64,000 nucleotides of DNA from NCBI GenBank assembly GCA_934675735.1, contig CAKURR010000010.1, positions 37,416 through 101,415 on the forward strand, read 5' to 3'. The position numbers were made by a program, and so were the translations under genes. The notes below the pieces were generated by a model that saw only the letters and a program-made list of their open reading frames with translations, was not told where the DNA came from and did no database searches. Position 1 is the stretch's first letter, and each line of letters opens with the position of its first letter. The DNA comes from an uncultured Clostridia bacterium. GTDB taxonomy: Bacteria > Bacillota > Clostridia > Christensenellales > Aristaeellaceae. Positions 1-8,608 of this stretch are shown one piece after another.

Positions 1-504
1 GGCAAGGTGATCCGGCCTGTGGCGGCTGCACGGGTTATACAGCGCGATGGGGAAGCCGCCTTCCGCCGCTGCGCAGAGCCGCCGCTCGATGATGGCCCAC
101 GGGGTCAGCTGGTCGGAAAGGCTGACGACGGCGAAATCCCCGCAGAGGGGCGCGCCGAGCACCGCCGCCGCGCTGAGCGCCGCCGTCACGCCCGGCACAA
201 CCTCGATTTCGTCGCTTTCCTCCGCCATTTCCAGCAGGAGCGAAGCCATGCCGTAGACCTGCGCGTCGCCGGAACAGATCAGCGCCACACGCTTTCCTTC
301 CCGCGCAAGCGCGAGCGCCTGCGCGCACCGCTCTTTTTCGCCGCGCATGCCCGTCGTCACAAATTGCTTTTCGGCAAACTCGTCCCGAACCAGCGCGACA
401 TACGTCGTAAAGCCCACAATCACATCCGCGCGGCGAAGCGCGTCGTCCGCCGCAATCGTGCGCCCCTCGCGTTTTCCGGGGCCGATGCCCACCACCTGAA
501 TCAT
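1..504 (-). CDS. cbiH: Precorrin-3B / cobalt-precorrin-3 C17-methyltransferase, C-terminus cut by window edge
   Basis: Ring-contracting SAM-dependent methyltransferase of the cobalamin corrin pathway, cytoplasmic. The 168 visible residues begin MIQVVGIGPGKREGRT, with the GxGPG SAM-binding loop of the tetrapyrrole methylase fold. Further on come a CSGDAQVYGMA segment, an EVVPGVTAA motif and YNPCSRHRPDH, which is characteristic of CbiH/CobJ. The usual length is about 240 residues, so the last third lies beyond the window. The start overlaps the cbiG stop by 4 bp (ATGA), which indicates translational coupling at the 3' end of the riboswitch-controlled cobalamin operon. High confidence in family; a fused C-terminal domain outside the window cannot be excluded. 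Confidence 0.9.
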   Translation of the reverse strand, partial: MIQVVGIGPGKREGRTIAADDALRRADVIVGFTTYVALVRDEFAEKQFVTTGMRGEKERCAQALALAREGKRVALICSGDAQVYGMASLLLEMAEESDEIEVVPGVTAALSAAAVLGAPLCGDFAVVSLSDQLTPWAIIERRLCAAAEGGFPIALYNPCSRHRPDHLA

Positions 505-1388
505 ACGTTTTCCTCCCCGGCGAGGGCGAATGTCACGCCCTCCATTGCCGTTTTGCCTACGAGCAGCCGCCCGCCGCCAGCCAGCACCGCCGCGCGCTCG
601 CACACGCAGCCGCAGCCCACCGTTTTCATCACAAAATCCGAATGCGCAAACACGCCCGGCACGGCGTTCAGCGCTGCCGCCGAATAGGTTTGCAGCGGGA
701 AGCGGTATTTTTCGCAGAGCGCCAAAATCGCCGCCTCGTCCTTCTTCACGTCAATCGTCGCAATCGCCCGGACGGCCAGCGGCGATACGCCGTTTTCATG
801 CAGAAACGCACGGAAGCAGCTTTCCAGATGCGCCGCGTCCGTGCCGCGCTTGCAGCCCACGCCCACCGTCAGCGTCCGCGGCCTTAAAAAGAGCGTCACG
901 GGGAACGGTGGGCGGATTTCCCGTTCCGTAATCGCCACGCCGACCGGCTTTCCCGCCAGCGCGGCGGAGGAAACCGCCTGAATCGCCGATTTATTTTCAA
1001 TCGCGCAGTCGTTTTTCATCGCCCAGCTGTCGATGGCGGGCACGCCGCGCACGTCCGTCGCCGTCGTCAGCACAGGCTCAGCGCCCGTTTTCTGCGCCAG
1101 CAGCCACGCAAGGTCGTTTGCGCCGCCGATGTGGCCGGAGAGGATGGGGATGATGTGCCGCCCCATTTCATCCATAACGAGCACGGCGGGGTCGGTCGTC
1201 TTATCGCGGCAGAGCGGTGCAATCGCGCGCACCGCAATGCCGCACGCGCCGATGAACAGCAGCGCGTCCGCGTCGGCGAAGGCCTCCCGCGCCCACTGCA
1301 TGACGGGCACGCCGCGCTCGACGGGGAAGTCGAGCATATTCTGCCAGCTCTGTCCCTTCTCGGTAAAGGCGATGGCGCGAATCCTCAT
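501..1388 (-). CDS. cbiG: Cobalt-precorrin-5A hydrolase CbiG
   Basis: Opens the delta-lactone of cobalt-precorrin-5A, releasing acetaldehyde, in the anaerobic cobalamin pathway. The 295-residue protein shows the N-terminal CbiG region (LLFIGACGIAVRAIAPL, then SGHIGGANDLA at about residues 84-94) and the C-terminal CbiG domain beginning near VGVGCKRGT at about residue 176. The glycine-rich end (VLAGGGRLLVGKTAMEGVT) is typical. Length is a little short of the usual 320-350 residues, but both domains are present. Start and stop overlap cbiF and cbiH by 4 bp each. Presence of cbiG points to the early-cobalt (anaerobic) route. Confidence 0.92.
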   Translation of the reverse strand: MRIRAIAFTEKGQSWQNMLDFPVERGVPVMQWAREAFADADALLFIGACGIAVRAIAPLCRDKTTDPAVLVMDEMGRHIIPILSGHIGGANDLAWLLAQKTGAEPVLTTATDVRGVPAIDSWAMKNDCAIENKSAIQAVSSAALAGKPVGVAITEREIRPPFPVTLFLRPRTLTVGVGCKRGTDAAHLESCFRAFLHENGVSPLAVRAIATIDVKKDEAAILALCEKYRFPLQTYSAAALNAVPGVFAHSDFVMKTVGCGCVCERAAVLAGGGRLLVGKTAMEGVTFALAGEENV

Positions 1389-2134
1389 AGCTTTTCCGCC
1401 TCCCGGCAGGCATGGGTGAACGTCGGGTCATAGAGCTTGGAGCGCTTATCGCTCTCCCGCAGAAAATCGCCGACGAGAATCAACGCGGTCTTTTGGATGT
1501 GCGCTGCTTTTTCCGCGATATCGGCCAGCGTGCCGCGCACGACCTCCTGTTCCGGCCACGTCGCCTTATAGACGACGGCGGCGGGCGTATCTTCGGGATA
1601 ACCGCCTGCGATCAGTTCAGCGCATACGTTTTTCAGCATGGAGACGCTCAAAAACAGCGTTATAGTCGCCCGATGCGCCGCCAATGCACGCAGGTTTTCG
1701 CGTTCAGGCACGGGCGTTCGGCCCGCCATGCGCGTGATGATGACGGTCTGGCTGACCTCGGCGGGAGTGTACTCCGCCGGGATGGCCGCCGCCGCGCCGC
1801 AGAACGAGCTGACCCCCGGCACGACCTCATAGGCCAGCCCAAGCTTATCCAATTCGCGCATCTGCTCGGCAATCGCGCCGTACAGGCACGGGTCTCCGGT
1901 ATGCAGCCGCACGACGGTCGCGCCCTCCGGCGCGCGCTGCATGGCGGCGACGGTTTCCTCCAGCGTCATGGATGCGCTGTTATAGATGGCCGTTTCAGGC
2001 CTGCAATAAGCCAGCAGTTCGGGGTTGACGAGCGAACCCGCGTAAATCACCACGTCCGCTTTTTGGAGCAGGCGCATACCGCGCACGGTGATAAGGTCGG
2101 GAGCGCCCGGCCCCGCGCCGATAAAATAAATCAT
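1385..2134 (-). CDS. cbiF: Cobalt-precorrin-4 C11-methyltransferase CbiF
   Basis: SAM-dependent methylase acting at C11 of the corrin precursor. The 249-residue protein starts MIYFIGAGPGAPDLIT with the GAGPG loop and carries RLHTGDPCLYGA and EVVPGVSSF, hallmarks of CbiF/CobM. Length matches the family (about 250). The ATG at 2134 has the ribosome site AAAGGAG 6 nt upstream. An 81-bp gap holding a structured repeat separates it from cbiET upstream; downstream it overlaps cbiG by 4 bp. Confidence 0.95.
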   Translation of the reverse strand: MIYFIGAGPGAPDLITVRGMRLLQKADVVIYAGSLVNPELLAYCRPETAIYNSASMTLEETVAAMQRAPEGATVVRLHTGDPCLYGAIAEQMRELDKLGLAYEVVPGVSSFCGAAAAIPAEYTPAEVSQTVIITRMAGRTPVPERENLRALAAHRATITLFLSVSMLKNVCAELIAGGYPEDTPAAVVYKATWPEQEVVRGTLADIAEKAAHIQKTALILVGDFLRESDKRSKLYDPTFTHACREAEKL

Positions 2135-2143
2135 AAGAACTCC

Positions 2144-2210
2144 TTTTTGGGGCGCTGCCCCAAACCCTGCCCGGAACCTGAGGTTCCGGGGCCTCCCGTT
2201 TCGCTTCGCG
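2144..2210 (+). repeat. Dispersed structured intergenic repeat, copy A
   Basis: Two adjacent hairpins: TTGGGGC/GCCCCAA, then CCGGAACCT with AGGTTCCGG, followed by a CTCCC...CGCTTCGC tail. The same architecture recurs at 28616-28687, 50097-50170 and 63711-63779, with stems that differ in sequence but keep pairing. It lies between cbiET and cbiF inside the operon, so it is transcribed with it. Confidence 0.7.
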
Positions 2211-2215
2211 CTGTT

Positions 2216-3400
2216 TTAAGCAAGGCTGGCGGAGAAAACAAAAACGGGGTTTTCCGCTTTGAACATAGTATAGCGCCCGACCGCTTCGAGATTCGAGACG
2301 GCGACCTGCCGCGCTTCAAAATCCGCCATCGGCTGCATCAGGTGCAGAAGTTCCTGCGCGCTTTCCATCGTGACGGCGGTTGCGACCAGCCGAATCGGGC
2401 GCTGCAACCTGCGCAGAACGTGCACGATATCTTCCGCCGCGCCGGTTGTTCCGCCGAGAAATACCACGTCCGGCGCAGGCAGACCCGCCAGCGCATCCGG
2501 CGCGCGGCCGGGAACGACGCGCAGATTGAGCGCATGGAATTTTTGGGCGTTCCGGCGGATGAGGTCGAGCGCATCCGCCTTCATTTCGACGGCGCAGACC
2601 TCGCCCAGCGGGCATTGACGCGCGCATTCGACGCTGACGCTTCCCGTTCCCGCGCCGACATCCCAAACGACGCTGTCCGGTTTAAGGTGCAGGGCCGACA
2701 CGACGAGCGCGCGCACATCGCGCTTGGTCATCGGCGTTTTGCCGCGGATGAACGCGTCATCCGGCAGGCCGACGAGCGGAAGGCCGCTTTCCGGCGCGTT
2801 GTTTTCGATATAGGCCATGCAGAGCGGGTCATACTGCGCGTCAGCTCGATAGGCTTCCGTGCGCTCATCGGGATAGGAGAGCCGTTCGCCGACGAACAGC
2901 CGTGCGTTTTCCAGCCCGCCGCGGGCCAGGCTTTCCCGCACCCACGCGGGATTGTGCGCCGCGTCGAGAAAGAGGAACGTCTGCCGATGCGTCCGCACGG
3001 CATAGCACAACGCGCTCGGAGACAGCGCCCGCCCGTGCGCGGAGAGGATTCTCGCATTTTGCCACGAAACGCCCAGCCGCGCCGCGAAAAGCTGCAACGC
3101 GCTCACGCCCGGATGCACGCGCAGACCTTCGCCGCCGACCTTCCGCTTGAGCATTTCCAGCAGGCTGTACAGTCCCGCGTCGCCGGAGACCAGCACAGCT
3201 GCGTTCTGCCCCGCGTTGCTCGATACGCGCATCCGTTCAATCGCGTCTTCCAGTGGCGAAAGCGGCCTGACCTTTTCCGGCGGCACGAGCACGGCGTGGC
3301 GCGCCGCGCACCAGACCGCGTCCGCGCGGGCGATCGCCTGTTTCGCGTCGTCGGTGAGCAGGGCGGCATCTCCCGGCCCGACGCTGATGATCTCAAGCAT
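2216..3400 (-). CDS. cbiET: CbiE-CbiT fusion: precorrin-6Y C5,15-methyltransferase (decarboxylating)
   Basis: Bifunctional methylase (CobL-type fusion) acting at C5 and C15 with decarboxylation of the C12 acetate. About residues 1-195 form the CbiE tetrapyrrole-methylase domain (LEIISVGPGDAALLT; VSGDAGLYSLL; HPGVSALQ). From about residue 205 the CbiT Rossmann methyltransferase follows (VWDVGAGTGSVSVECA; AVEMKADAL). 394 residues fits the fusion. I place the start at ATG 3400, not the upstream in-frame ATG, because GGAGG lies 6-7 nt before it and the CbiE fold starts there. It overlaps the upstream ATPase gene by 8 bp. Confidence 0.93.
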   Translation of the reverse strand: MLEIISVGPGDAALLTDDAKQAIARADAVWCAARHAVLVPPEKVRPLSPLEDAIERMRVSSNAGQNAAVLVSGDAGLYSLLEMLKRKVGGEGLRVHPGVSALQLFAARLGVSWQNARILSAHGRALSPSALCYAVRTHRQTFLFLDAAHNPAWVRESLARGGLENARLFVGERLSYPDERTEAYRADAQYDPLCMAYIENNAPESGLPLVGLPDDAFIRGKTPMTKRDVRALVVSALHLKPDSVVWDVGAGTGSVSVECARQCPLGEVCAVEMKADALDLIRRNAQKFHALNLRVVPGRAPDALAGLPAPDVVFLGGTTGAAEDIVHVLRRLQRPIRLVATAVTMESAQELLHLMQPMADFEARQVAVSNLEAVGRYTMFKAENPVFVFSASLA

Positions 3401-4487
3401 GGCGCACCTCCACATGATGTTCTTTGGCAAAATGAATCAATTCGTCGTCCCAGGCATGGGTTTCAAATCCGCCGGGGATAAACAGCACGCCGCAATTCAG
3501 CAGCGTTTGCCGGGCTTCCGTCATCACGGCTTCATCCGGCGGGGCAAACGGCGCTGTCGTCAGGATGCGGTCGGCCAGATGGCGCGCGGCGGGGATATCC
3601 ATATCGTTTTCCGCCAGAATGCCTGTCGCAAACGGCGTTCCTTCCCGCGTCAGACGGCGGTAGACAGCCGTCGCGCGTCCCATGCCGCCGAGGACGAACA
3701 CGCGGGGCTGACCTTCCGCGCGGGGAAGCTCCGCCGAGCCGGAAAGCGCGTCGTATGCGCCGGACGAAATGCCGTACAGCCGTGAGATGTTTTCTTCCGT
3801 AAAGACTGCTTCGGGTGCGCCGAACACCTCTACGCCGTGCGCGCCGATACCCATCACGAGGTCGGACGCCCGCGCGGCGAGGTCGATTTCGTGCAGACTC
3901 ATCACGATGGTCACGCCCTGCTCCCGCGCAAGCCGAAGCAGAATCGCGGACAGCTCAATTTTGTACCGAATATCCAAAAAGGAAGTCGGCTCGTCGAGCA
4001 CTAGCACGCGCGGCTGCTGGCAGAGCGCGCGGGCAATCATCACCCGCTGGCGCTGGCCGTCGCTGACGCGGGCGAACGGCTTGTCAGCCAATTCTTCGGC
4101 ATGGACCAGCGCGAGACTCTGCGCGATGATATCCCTGTCCTGCGCGGTCAGCATGCCGAAACGGCCTGTGTAGGGATAGCGCCCGGAGGCCGCCACGTCG
4201 TAACAGGTCATTAGCTCCGGCCGGACGCGCTCGGTCAGCACGACGGAAAGCCGCTTCGCCAGGTCGTGGCCGTCCATCCGCTCGATGTCCTCGCCGCCGA
4301 CGCGCACCACGCCGCCCATGCGCGCAAGGTGATGCGAAATCGTCTTGAGAATGGTCGATTTGCCTGCGCCGTTCGGGCCGATGAGCGTCAAAATCTGCCC
4401 CGGCGGAATCGACGCGCAGAGGTCTTTCAGCAGGATGCGTTTGCCGTAGCCGACCGAAAGATGATCCAGTTCCAAAGTCGGTTTCAT
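3393..4487 (-). CDS. ABC transporter ATP-binding protein (FecE/BtuD-like) with extra C-terminal domain
   Basis: ATPase of an importer for a corrinoid, cobalt complex or siderophore-like ligand; the cobalamin riboswitch and cbi neighbours favour a corrinoid. Residues 1-250 are a FecE-type ATPase: Walker A GPNGAGKST, a non-canonical signature VSDGQRQRV where LSGGQ is usual, and Walker B VLVLDEPTSFLD. The family normally ends near 255-265 residues. Here about 110 further residues follow (from about residue 253: RVFVLGGMGRATAVYRRL ... LFIPGGFETHAW), which look like a small alpha/beta domain I cannot name. ATG 4487 overlaps the permease stop by 4 bp. Confidence 0.88.
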   Translation of the reverse strand: MKPTLELDHLSVGYGKRILLKDLCASIPPGQILTLIGPNGAGKSTILKTISHHLARMGGVVRVGGEDIERMDGHDLAKRLSVVLTERVRPELMTCYDVAASGRYPYTGRFGMLTAQDRDIIAQSLALVHAEELADKPFARVSDGQRQRVMIARALCQQPRVLVLDEPTSFLDIRYKIELSAILLRLAREQGVTIVMSLHEIDLAARASDLVMGIGAHGVEVFGAPEAVFTEENISRLYGISSGAYDALSGSAELPRAEGQPRVFVLGGMGRATAVYRRLTREGTPFATGILAENDMDIPAARHLADRILTTAPFAPPDEAVMTEARQTLLNCGVLFIPGGFETHAWDDELIHFAKEHHVEVRHA

Positions 4488-5497
4488 CGGTGTCCGCCTC
4501 CCCGCTTGAGCGTCATCACGATGACAATGGGCGCGCCGAAAAACGCCGTCACTGTGCTGATGGCCAGCTCCGTCGGCGAAAACGCCGTTCGGGCGATCCA
4601 GTCGCACGCCATGCAGAATACGCCGCCCAGCAGAAAACAGCCGGGCAGAACGGCCAGCGGTTTGGCCGTGCCGAGCAGCTTTTTCGTCATATACGGCACG
4701 GCAATGCCGACAAAGGAAATCGGCCCGGCAAGCGCCGTCACGCTTGCGGCCAGCAGACAGGAAAGCCCGATCAGCGCCGCGCGGAAACGGCGGACGTTTA
4801 CGCCCATGCTCGCCGCGTAATGCTCGCCGAACTGATACGCGCCGATGGGCTTCGCCAGCAGCAGACACAGCAGCAGGCAGACGGCGATTACCGCCGCGCA
4901 GATATGCAGATGATTCCATGAGACGGCGGAAAAGCTGCCCATCGACCAGCTGGTGAGGTTTGCAATGTCGCTCTCCCTGGCGAAGGTGACGAAGAAATCC
5001 GTCGCCGCCGAACAGACGTTGCCGACCATCATGCCGACGACCAGCAGCATCGCCATGCTGTGAATCCTTCGGGAGACGAGCATCACAAAGCCCGCGCAGA
5101 GCATCGCCCCGACGAATGCCGCCGCCATCACCGCGCCGAACGGCACACGCCCCCAGAGCTTCATGCCGAAGATCATCACCGCGCCGACGGCCAGCTTCGC
5201 CCCGGAGGAGACACCCAGCACATACGGCCCGGCGATCGGGTTGCGGAAAAACGTTTGCAGCAGAAAGCCCGACACGCTCAGCGCGCCGCCCATCACCGCC
5301 GCCGCCAGCACGCGCGGCAGGCGGATCTTGAGCAGCACGTTATAGGCCGCCGTGCCCGCGCCCTCGCGCAGAAGCAGAATCCGCACCACCTCGCGCGGGG
5401 ACAGAGCCGCGCTGCCCGTGCCCACGCCGACAGCCAGCAGCAGCGCAAAGCAGACCGCAAGCGCCGCATAGCACAGCGCGCACCGCGTTTTTTTCAC
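4484..5497 (-). CDS. ABC transporter permease, FecCD/BtuC family
   Basis: Integral membrane permease, 337 residues, with about ten hydrophobic segments. It begins MKKTRCALCYAALAV and contains the FecCD features LPRVLAAAVMGGALSVSGFLLQTFFRNPIA and GAKLAVGA, plus the ISFVGIAVPYMTK loop near residue 260 that contacts the ATPase. Length is normal for the family (320-350). Its stop overlaps the ATPase start by 4 bp and the binding-protein gene ends 7 bp upstream, giving a complete three-gene importer. Confidence 0.93.
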   Translation of the reverse strand: MKKTRCALCYAALAVCFALLLAVGVGTGSAALSPREVVRILLLREGAGTAAYNVLLKIRLPRVLAAAVMGGALSVSGFLLQTFFRNPIAGPYVLGVSSGAKLAVGAVMIFGMKLWGRVPFGAVMAAAFVGAMLCAGFVMLVSRRIHSMAMLLVVGMMVGNVCSAATDFFVTFARESDIANLTSWSMGSFSAVSWNHLHICAAVIAVCLLLCLLLAKPIGAYQFGEHYAASMGVNVRRFRAALIGLSCLLAASVTALAGPISFVGIAVPYMTKKLLGTAKPLAVLPGCFLLGGVFCMACDWIARTAFSPTELAISTVTAFFGAPIVIVMTLKRGGGHR

Positions 5498-5504
5498 CCG
5501 TTCC

Positions 5505-6596
5505 TCACTCCAGCTTCATGATATGGGTCAGCACCGCGTCGTCGCCCGAAAGCATGCGGTTCATGTCCTCGATGAGGTCGCCCAGCCGCCCGGCCTGCTG
5601 AAAATAATCCGCGCCGGTGCAGTAGACGCGCCCGGTCTGCACCGCCTTGAAATCGGCCAGCAGCGCGTTTCGCTCAAGCAGCTGCGAAAGCGTCTCCGGC
5701 CGGCCGCCGAGTTGGCCGATGTACAGGATGCAGTCTGCGTCGCCCGCTGCGAGATAAAAGGCTTCCATTTCCATCTGCCGCGTGCCGGATTCGCCGTCGT
5801 CCAGCCCTTCCGGCGTATACTGCCCGCCTGCCAGTTCGAGCATTTTAACCATGTAATCCCCGTTGTTGCGCACATACAGCGCGCCCTTGGAGGTGATGTA
5901 GAACATGGCGACGGTCGCGTTCTCCTGCATTGGCTCAAGCGTTTTGATTTTCTGCTTCTGCGCTTCAAACGCGGCGTTTGCCGCGTCCTCGTGCCCCAGC
6001 AGCACGCCGTAGAGCTTCATCCACTCCATGCGCCCCAGCGGGGTATCTTCCAGCGCCGAGCTGTCCACCAGCACGGGAATACCCAACTCATCCAGCTTTT
6101 CCCGCACGTCCGGCGTGCCGTCGATCATCGTGGAAAACACGGCCAGCTTGGGCGGATTCAAGGCGATGCGCTCAAAGTCCGGCTGCTTGTAAGAGCCGAC
6201 ATAGGCGATTCGACCATCCTGCACGGCCTGCTTTACATCCGGCAGATACCAGTCCTCCGCGTCGTAGGTCGTCTGCGCCACGGCGGACAGCGCGCCGATT
6301 TCATCCATCAGCGCCACCGTTGAGGTAGAGGCCACGAGCAGGTTGTCCAGCGGCATGTACAGCGGCGTAATGTCTGCATCCAGATCATCCGGCGCATCCA
6401 TGCCCTCCGGAATCAGCAGAAAGCGCCCGCCGTTCTGCACGTTAATCAGCGAGTAGCCGCCTTCCAGCCTGCCCACGGCAAAATTTTTCGCCGCTTCCGG
6501 CGTGAGATTTTCCGTGACTGCGGGCAGCTCCGCCAATGCAATTTGAACGGTGAAAACGCCCCAAAGCAGCGCAATCAGCGCGATCATCTTTTTCAT
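5505..6596 (-). CDS. ABC transporter substrate-binding protein (TroA/BtuF-like), exported
   Basis: Extracellular binding protein delivering ligand to the adjacent FecCD permease. I chose ATG 6596 (MKKMIALIALLWG) because GAGGAA sits 5 nt upstream and a clean Sec signal peptide follows, with likely cleavage after about residue 22 (QIALA-ELPAV). There is no lipobox cysteine, so membrane anchoring is not evident, which is unusual for a Gram-positive binding protein. The body fits the helical-backbone binding-protein fold (LLVASTSTVALMDEIGAL; IAYVGSYKQPDFERI; DADCILYIGQLGG). 363 residues. First gene after the cobalamin riboswitch. Confidence 0.88.
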   Translation of the reverse strand: MKKMIALIALLWGVFTVQIALAELPAVTENLTPEAAKNFAVGRLEGGYSLINVQNGGRFLLIPEGMDAPDDLDADITPLYMPLDNLLVASTSTVALMDEIGALSAVAQTTYDAEDWYLPDVKQAVQDGRIAYVGSYKQPDFERIALNPPKLAVFSTMIDGTPDVREKLDELGIPVLVDSSALEDTPLGRMEWMKLYGVLLGHEDAANAAFEAQKQKIKTLEPMQENATVAMFYITSKGALYVRNNGDYMVKMLELAGGQYTPEGLDDGESGTRQMEMEAFYLAAGDADCILYIGQLGGRPETLSQLLERNALLADFKAVQTGRVYCTGADYFQQAGRLGDLIEDMNRMLSGDDAVLTHIMKLE

Positions 6597-6627
6597 AAAT
6601 TTCCTCGCAGTTTTTCCCCAAATAAAT

Positions 6628-6659
6628 GAAAAGCGCCCATCTTGGACAAAGATGGACGC
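6628..6659 (-). terminator. Riboswitch expression-platform terminator
   Basis: On the minus strand, GCGTCCATCTT and AAGATGGGCGC form an 11-bp stem followed directly by a U-rich run. It sits between the cobalamin aptamer and the first gene, 32 nt before the start codon, so it can end transcription when ligand is bound. Confidence 0.88.
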
Positions 6660-6714
6660 ATAGCAAACAAACGCTTGACCTGCCTTCTCCAACTGCCCGA
6701 GAATCGGTTTCATC

Positions 6715-6880
6715 TCCGCAGGGCAGGTCTCCTGGCTGACGGCTTCGCGCGCGCCGCCTTCTCGAAATCGCTTTCAATGGCCCGTGGCGCGCGCATACCG
6801 AACACAGTAATGGCTGTTGCGCCGGATTTGAACCGGCTTCCCTTTTCATTTGAATGGCTTCAAACACCCTGCGCGGTATG
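6715..6880 (-). promoter_or_regulatory. Cobalamin (adenosylcobalamin) riboswitch aptamer
   Basis: Read on the minus strand, the leader contains AAGGGAAGCCGGT, then CCGGCGCAACAGCC, and the B12 box GCCAGGAGACCTGCC (near 6721-6736), in canonical order and spacing. The outer stem pairs GCAGGG near 6868-6873 with CCCTGC near 6717-6722. With the downstream terminator it should switch off the transporter and cbi genes when cobalamin is plentiful. Confidence 0.95.
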
Positions 6881-6894
6881 GATTTTTCCTGTTT

Positions 6895-6923
6895 ATTATA
6901 CGGGGTTTGAGGGAGTGCGTCAA
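6895..6923 (-). promoter_or_regulatory. Sigma-A promoter of the cobalamin operon
   Basis: Minus strand TTGACG (6918-6923), 17-bp spacer, TATAAT (6895-6900), immediately upstream of the riboswitch. It marks the last host sequence before the mobile element, whose relaxase gene ends at 6948. Confidence 0.88.
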
Positions 6924-6947
6924 GACGAGAGGAAAAATGGATTTTTC

Positions 6948-8591
6948 TTAAATCGCCAGAGGATGAATCGGTGCAGATTTATTCGTTTGACGGGCGTCAT
7001 TCGATTGTCGGAGGACGCTCTTTACGGTATCGTTTGTAACCTGCTCCAACTCCTTCCGATTACTTGCAGTTTCCATCGCATCCTCAACCGAAACCCGCCC
7101 ATCCGAAACGCGCGTTAGCGCGTCGGGAATGACCTTGCGCGTCCAATATCGGATGCGGTTCAGCTCCACCATTTCATCCTTAACTTCTTCGAGTTTGGGA
7201 AGGAGGGTTTCGCGCTCTGCATCAAGCTGTGTGCGTTCTGTTTTCAGCACCGCACGCTGCTCCTTATCGAGAGGAGATGCAAGCCCCAGTGACTTCATGA
7301 GCTTTTCGCGCAGCCATATTGCTTTTTGCAGACGGTTCAATTCTTCGCCATGTTCGGCCTTGAACTTTTCGCGTTTGCTGCTCCAGTGGATGTCCTCATA
7401 TTCTTGCTGAATCGGCTTCAATTCTCGAATGGTTTGAATTGCGCCAAACAGCGCGTCAATATCACGGATTCTGCGTTCTTTTGCCGTGGATTCCGCCTTG
7501 ATTTTGGAAAATACATGTTTCGTTTCGGCGATGTACCGTCCAAGCTGACCGACCGTATAAAGCTCGTGATTCGAGAGGAAGGAAACCGCCTTGAAGCCGT
7601 CCTTCAAATCATGGACAGCACCTTTTTCCTGCGCATAGCGATTCCATGTTTCGCGCCCGTCCTTTCGCATATCCAAATAGGCGGTAATTACGTCGCCCAG
7701 CGGGTAATCATCCGGGCTTTCGATGACCTGCTGGCGGCTGACTGCTTTTCGCAAATCATCCAGCCAAGCGCCGATACCGCGAACGGTTTTCTGCAACGAA
7801 GCCAGCATCTTATTCACGCTGATGATCTTTCGGTTTTCGTCACCGCGTTCGCTGGAAACGCCCTTGCGTTCCAGCGCGGAAGCGGTCGGGCCGAGGTGCT
7901 TTTGCGGCAGGCGATCTTCAACGCCCTGCCGCTCAAGAGAACGCATATCGACGCGCTCTGCTCGACCCGCTGCTTCGAGCGCCGCGTTTTGTGCCGTCGC
8001 CCAATCCTGCCGCCAGATTTCGCCGTACTTGCGTTCGTTCCAATCGACGGTATCGACCTTGACGCGCTTCCAGCTTCCGTTCGGTGCGCGGATGCGTTTT
8101 CCATTTTCGTCGAGCGCGTAGACATTCTTCGATTTGGGCAGCCACTTTCCATTTTCATCCATTGCGCGAAGCGTCAGCATGATGTGAACGTGCGGGTTGC
8201 CGTCGCCTTTGTCGTGATAAAAGAAATTGCAGACCATGCCCTTATCCACAAATTCCTTTTGACAGAAATCGCGGACGAGGGCAAGGTTCTGCTCGTCAGT
8301 CAGTTCGCGCGGCAAGGCAAAGAGCATCGAGCGCGCCGTCTGCGCGTTGACGCTTGTTTCCGCTGCGTCCACCGCGTTCCAGAGCGTCTGCGGATCGGCA
8401 TACGCTTTCGGTGCGTTGGGCGGCAGCATGACTTCGACCCGCTTCACGCGCGATGAGCTGCTGTGCGGATATTTCCAGCAGCACTCATATTCGGAGTATT
8501 TCTTTTCGCCGGAGTAATACGCGCAGGAAGCCATACAGGATTGACCTTTTCCTCGGCTGATGATCTTAAAACTTCCCGTCGGGCAGGGCAT
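6948..8591 (-). CDS. MobA/MobL-family relaxase (TnpZ-like mobilization protein)
   Basis: Nicks oriT and pilots single-stranded DNA during conjugative mobilization. 547 residues. The N-terminal 230 residues match MobA/MobL relaxases: MPCPTGSFKIISRGKG, SCMASCAYYSGEK, LFALPRELT, and the metal-binding HxH in NPHVHIMLTLR at about residue 133. The C-terminal half is charged, probably coiled-coil. Start ATG 8591 has GGAGGTGAACC upstream. In Tn4451-type elements the Mob protein is TnpZ, and TnpV, TnpW and a large serine recombinase are also present here. No coupling protein or type IV secretion genes are seen, so the element would need a helper to transfer. Confidence 0.9.
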   Translation of the reverse strand: MPCPTGSFKIISRGKGQSCMASCAYYSGEKKYSEYECCWKYPHSSSSRVKRVEVMLPPNAPKAYADPQTLWNAVDAAETSVNAQTARSMLFALPRELTDEQNLALVRDFCQKEFVDKGMVCNFFYHDKGDGNPHVHIMLTLRAMDENGKWLPKSKNVYALDENGKRIRAPNGSWKRVKVDTVDWNERKYGEIWRQDWATAQNAALEAAGRAERVDMRSLERQGVEDRLPQKHLGPTASALERKGVSSERGDENRKIISVNKMLASLQKTVRGIGAWLDDLRKAVSRQQVIESPDDYPLGDVITAYLDMRKDGRETWNRYAQEKGAVHDLKDGFKAVSFLSNHELYTVGQLGRYIAETKHVFSKIKAESTAKERRIRDIDALFGAIQTIRELKPIQQEYEDIHWSSKREKFKAEHGEELNRLQKAIWLREKLMKSLGLASPLDKEQRAVLKTERTQLDAERETLLPKLEEVKDEMVELNRIRYWTRKVIPDALTRVSDGRVSVEDAMETASNRKELEQVTNDTVKSVLRQSNDARQTNKSAPIHPLAI

Positions 8592-8608
8592 GGTTCACCT
8601 CCGTTCCT

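Noticed and set aside
1412..3481. 689-codon plus-strand frame opposite cbiF and cbiET
   Set aside because: Arg/His-rich antisense shadow; the minus strand has clear enzyme motifs and coupled starts.
6731..6850. GGTTTGAACC-like segment resembling a tRNA T-arm
   Set aside because: It is part of the cobalamin riboswitch core; no tRNA fold surrounds it.
7326..8456. 376-codon plus-strand frame opposite the relaxase gene
   Set aside because: Antisense shadow; the relaxase on the minus strand carries the HxH motif and a ribosome site.
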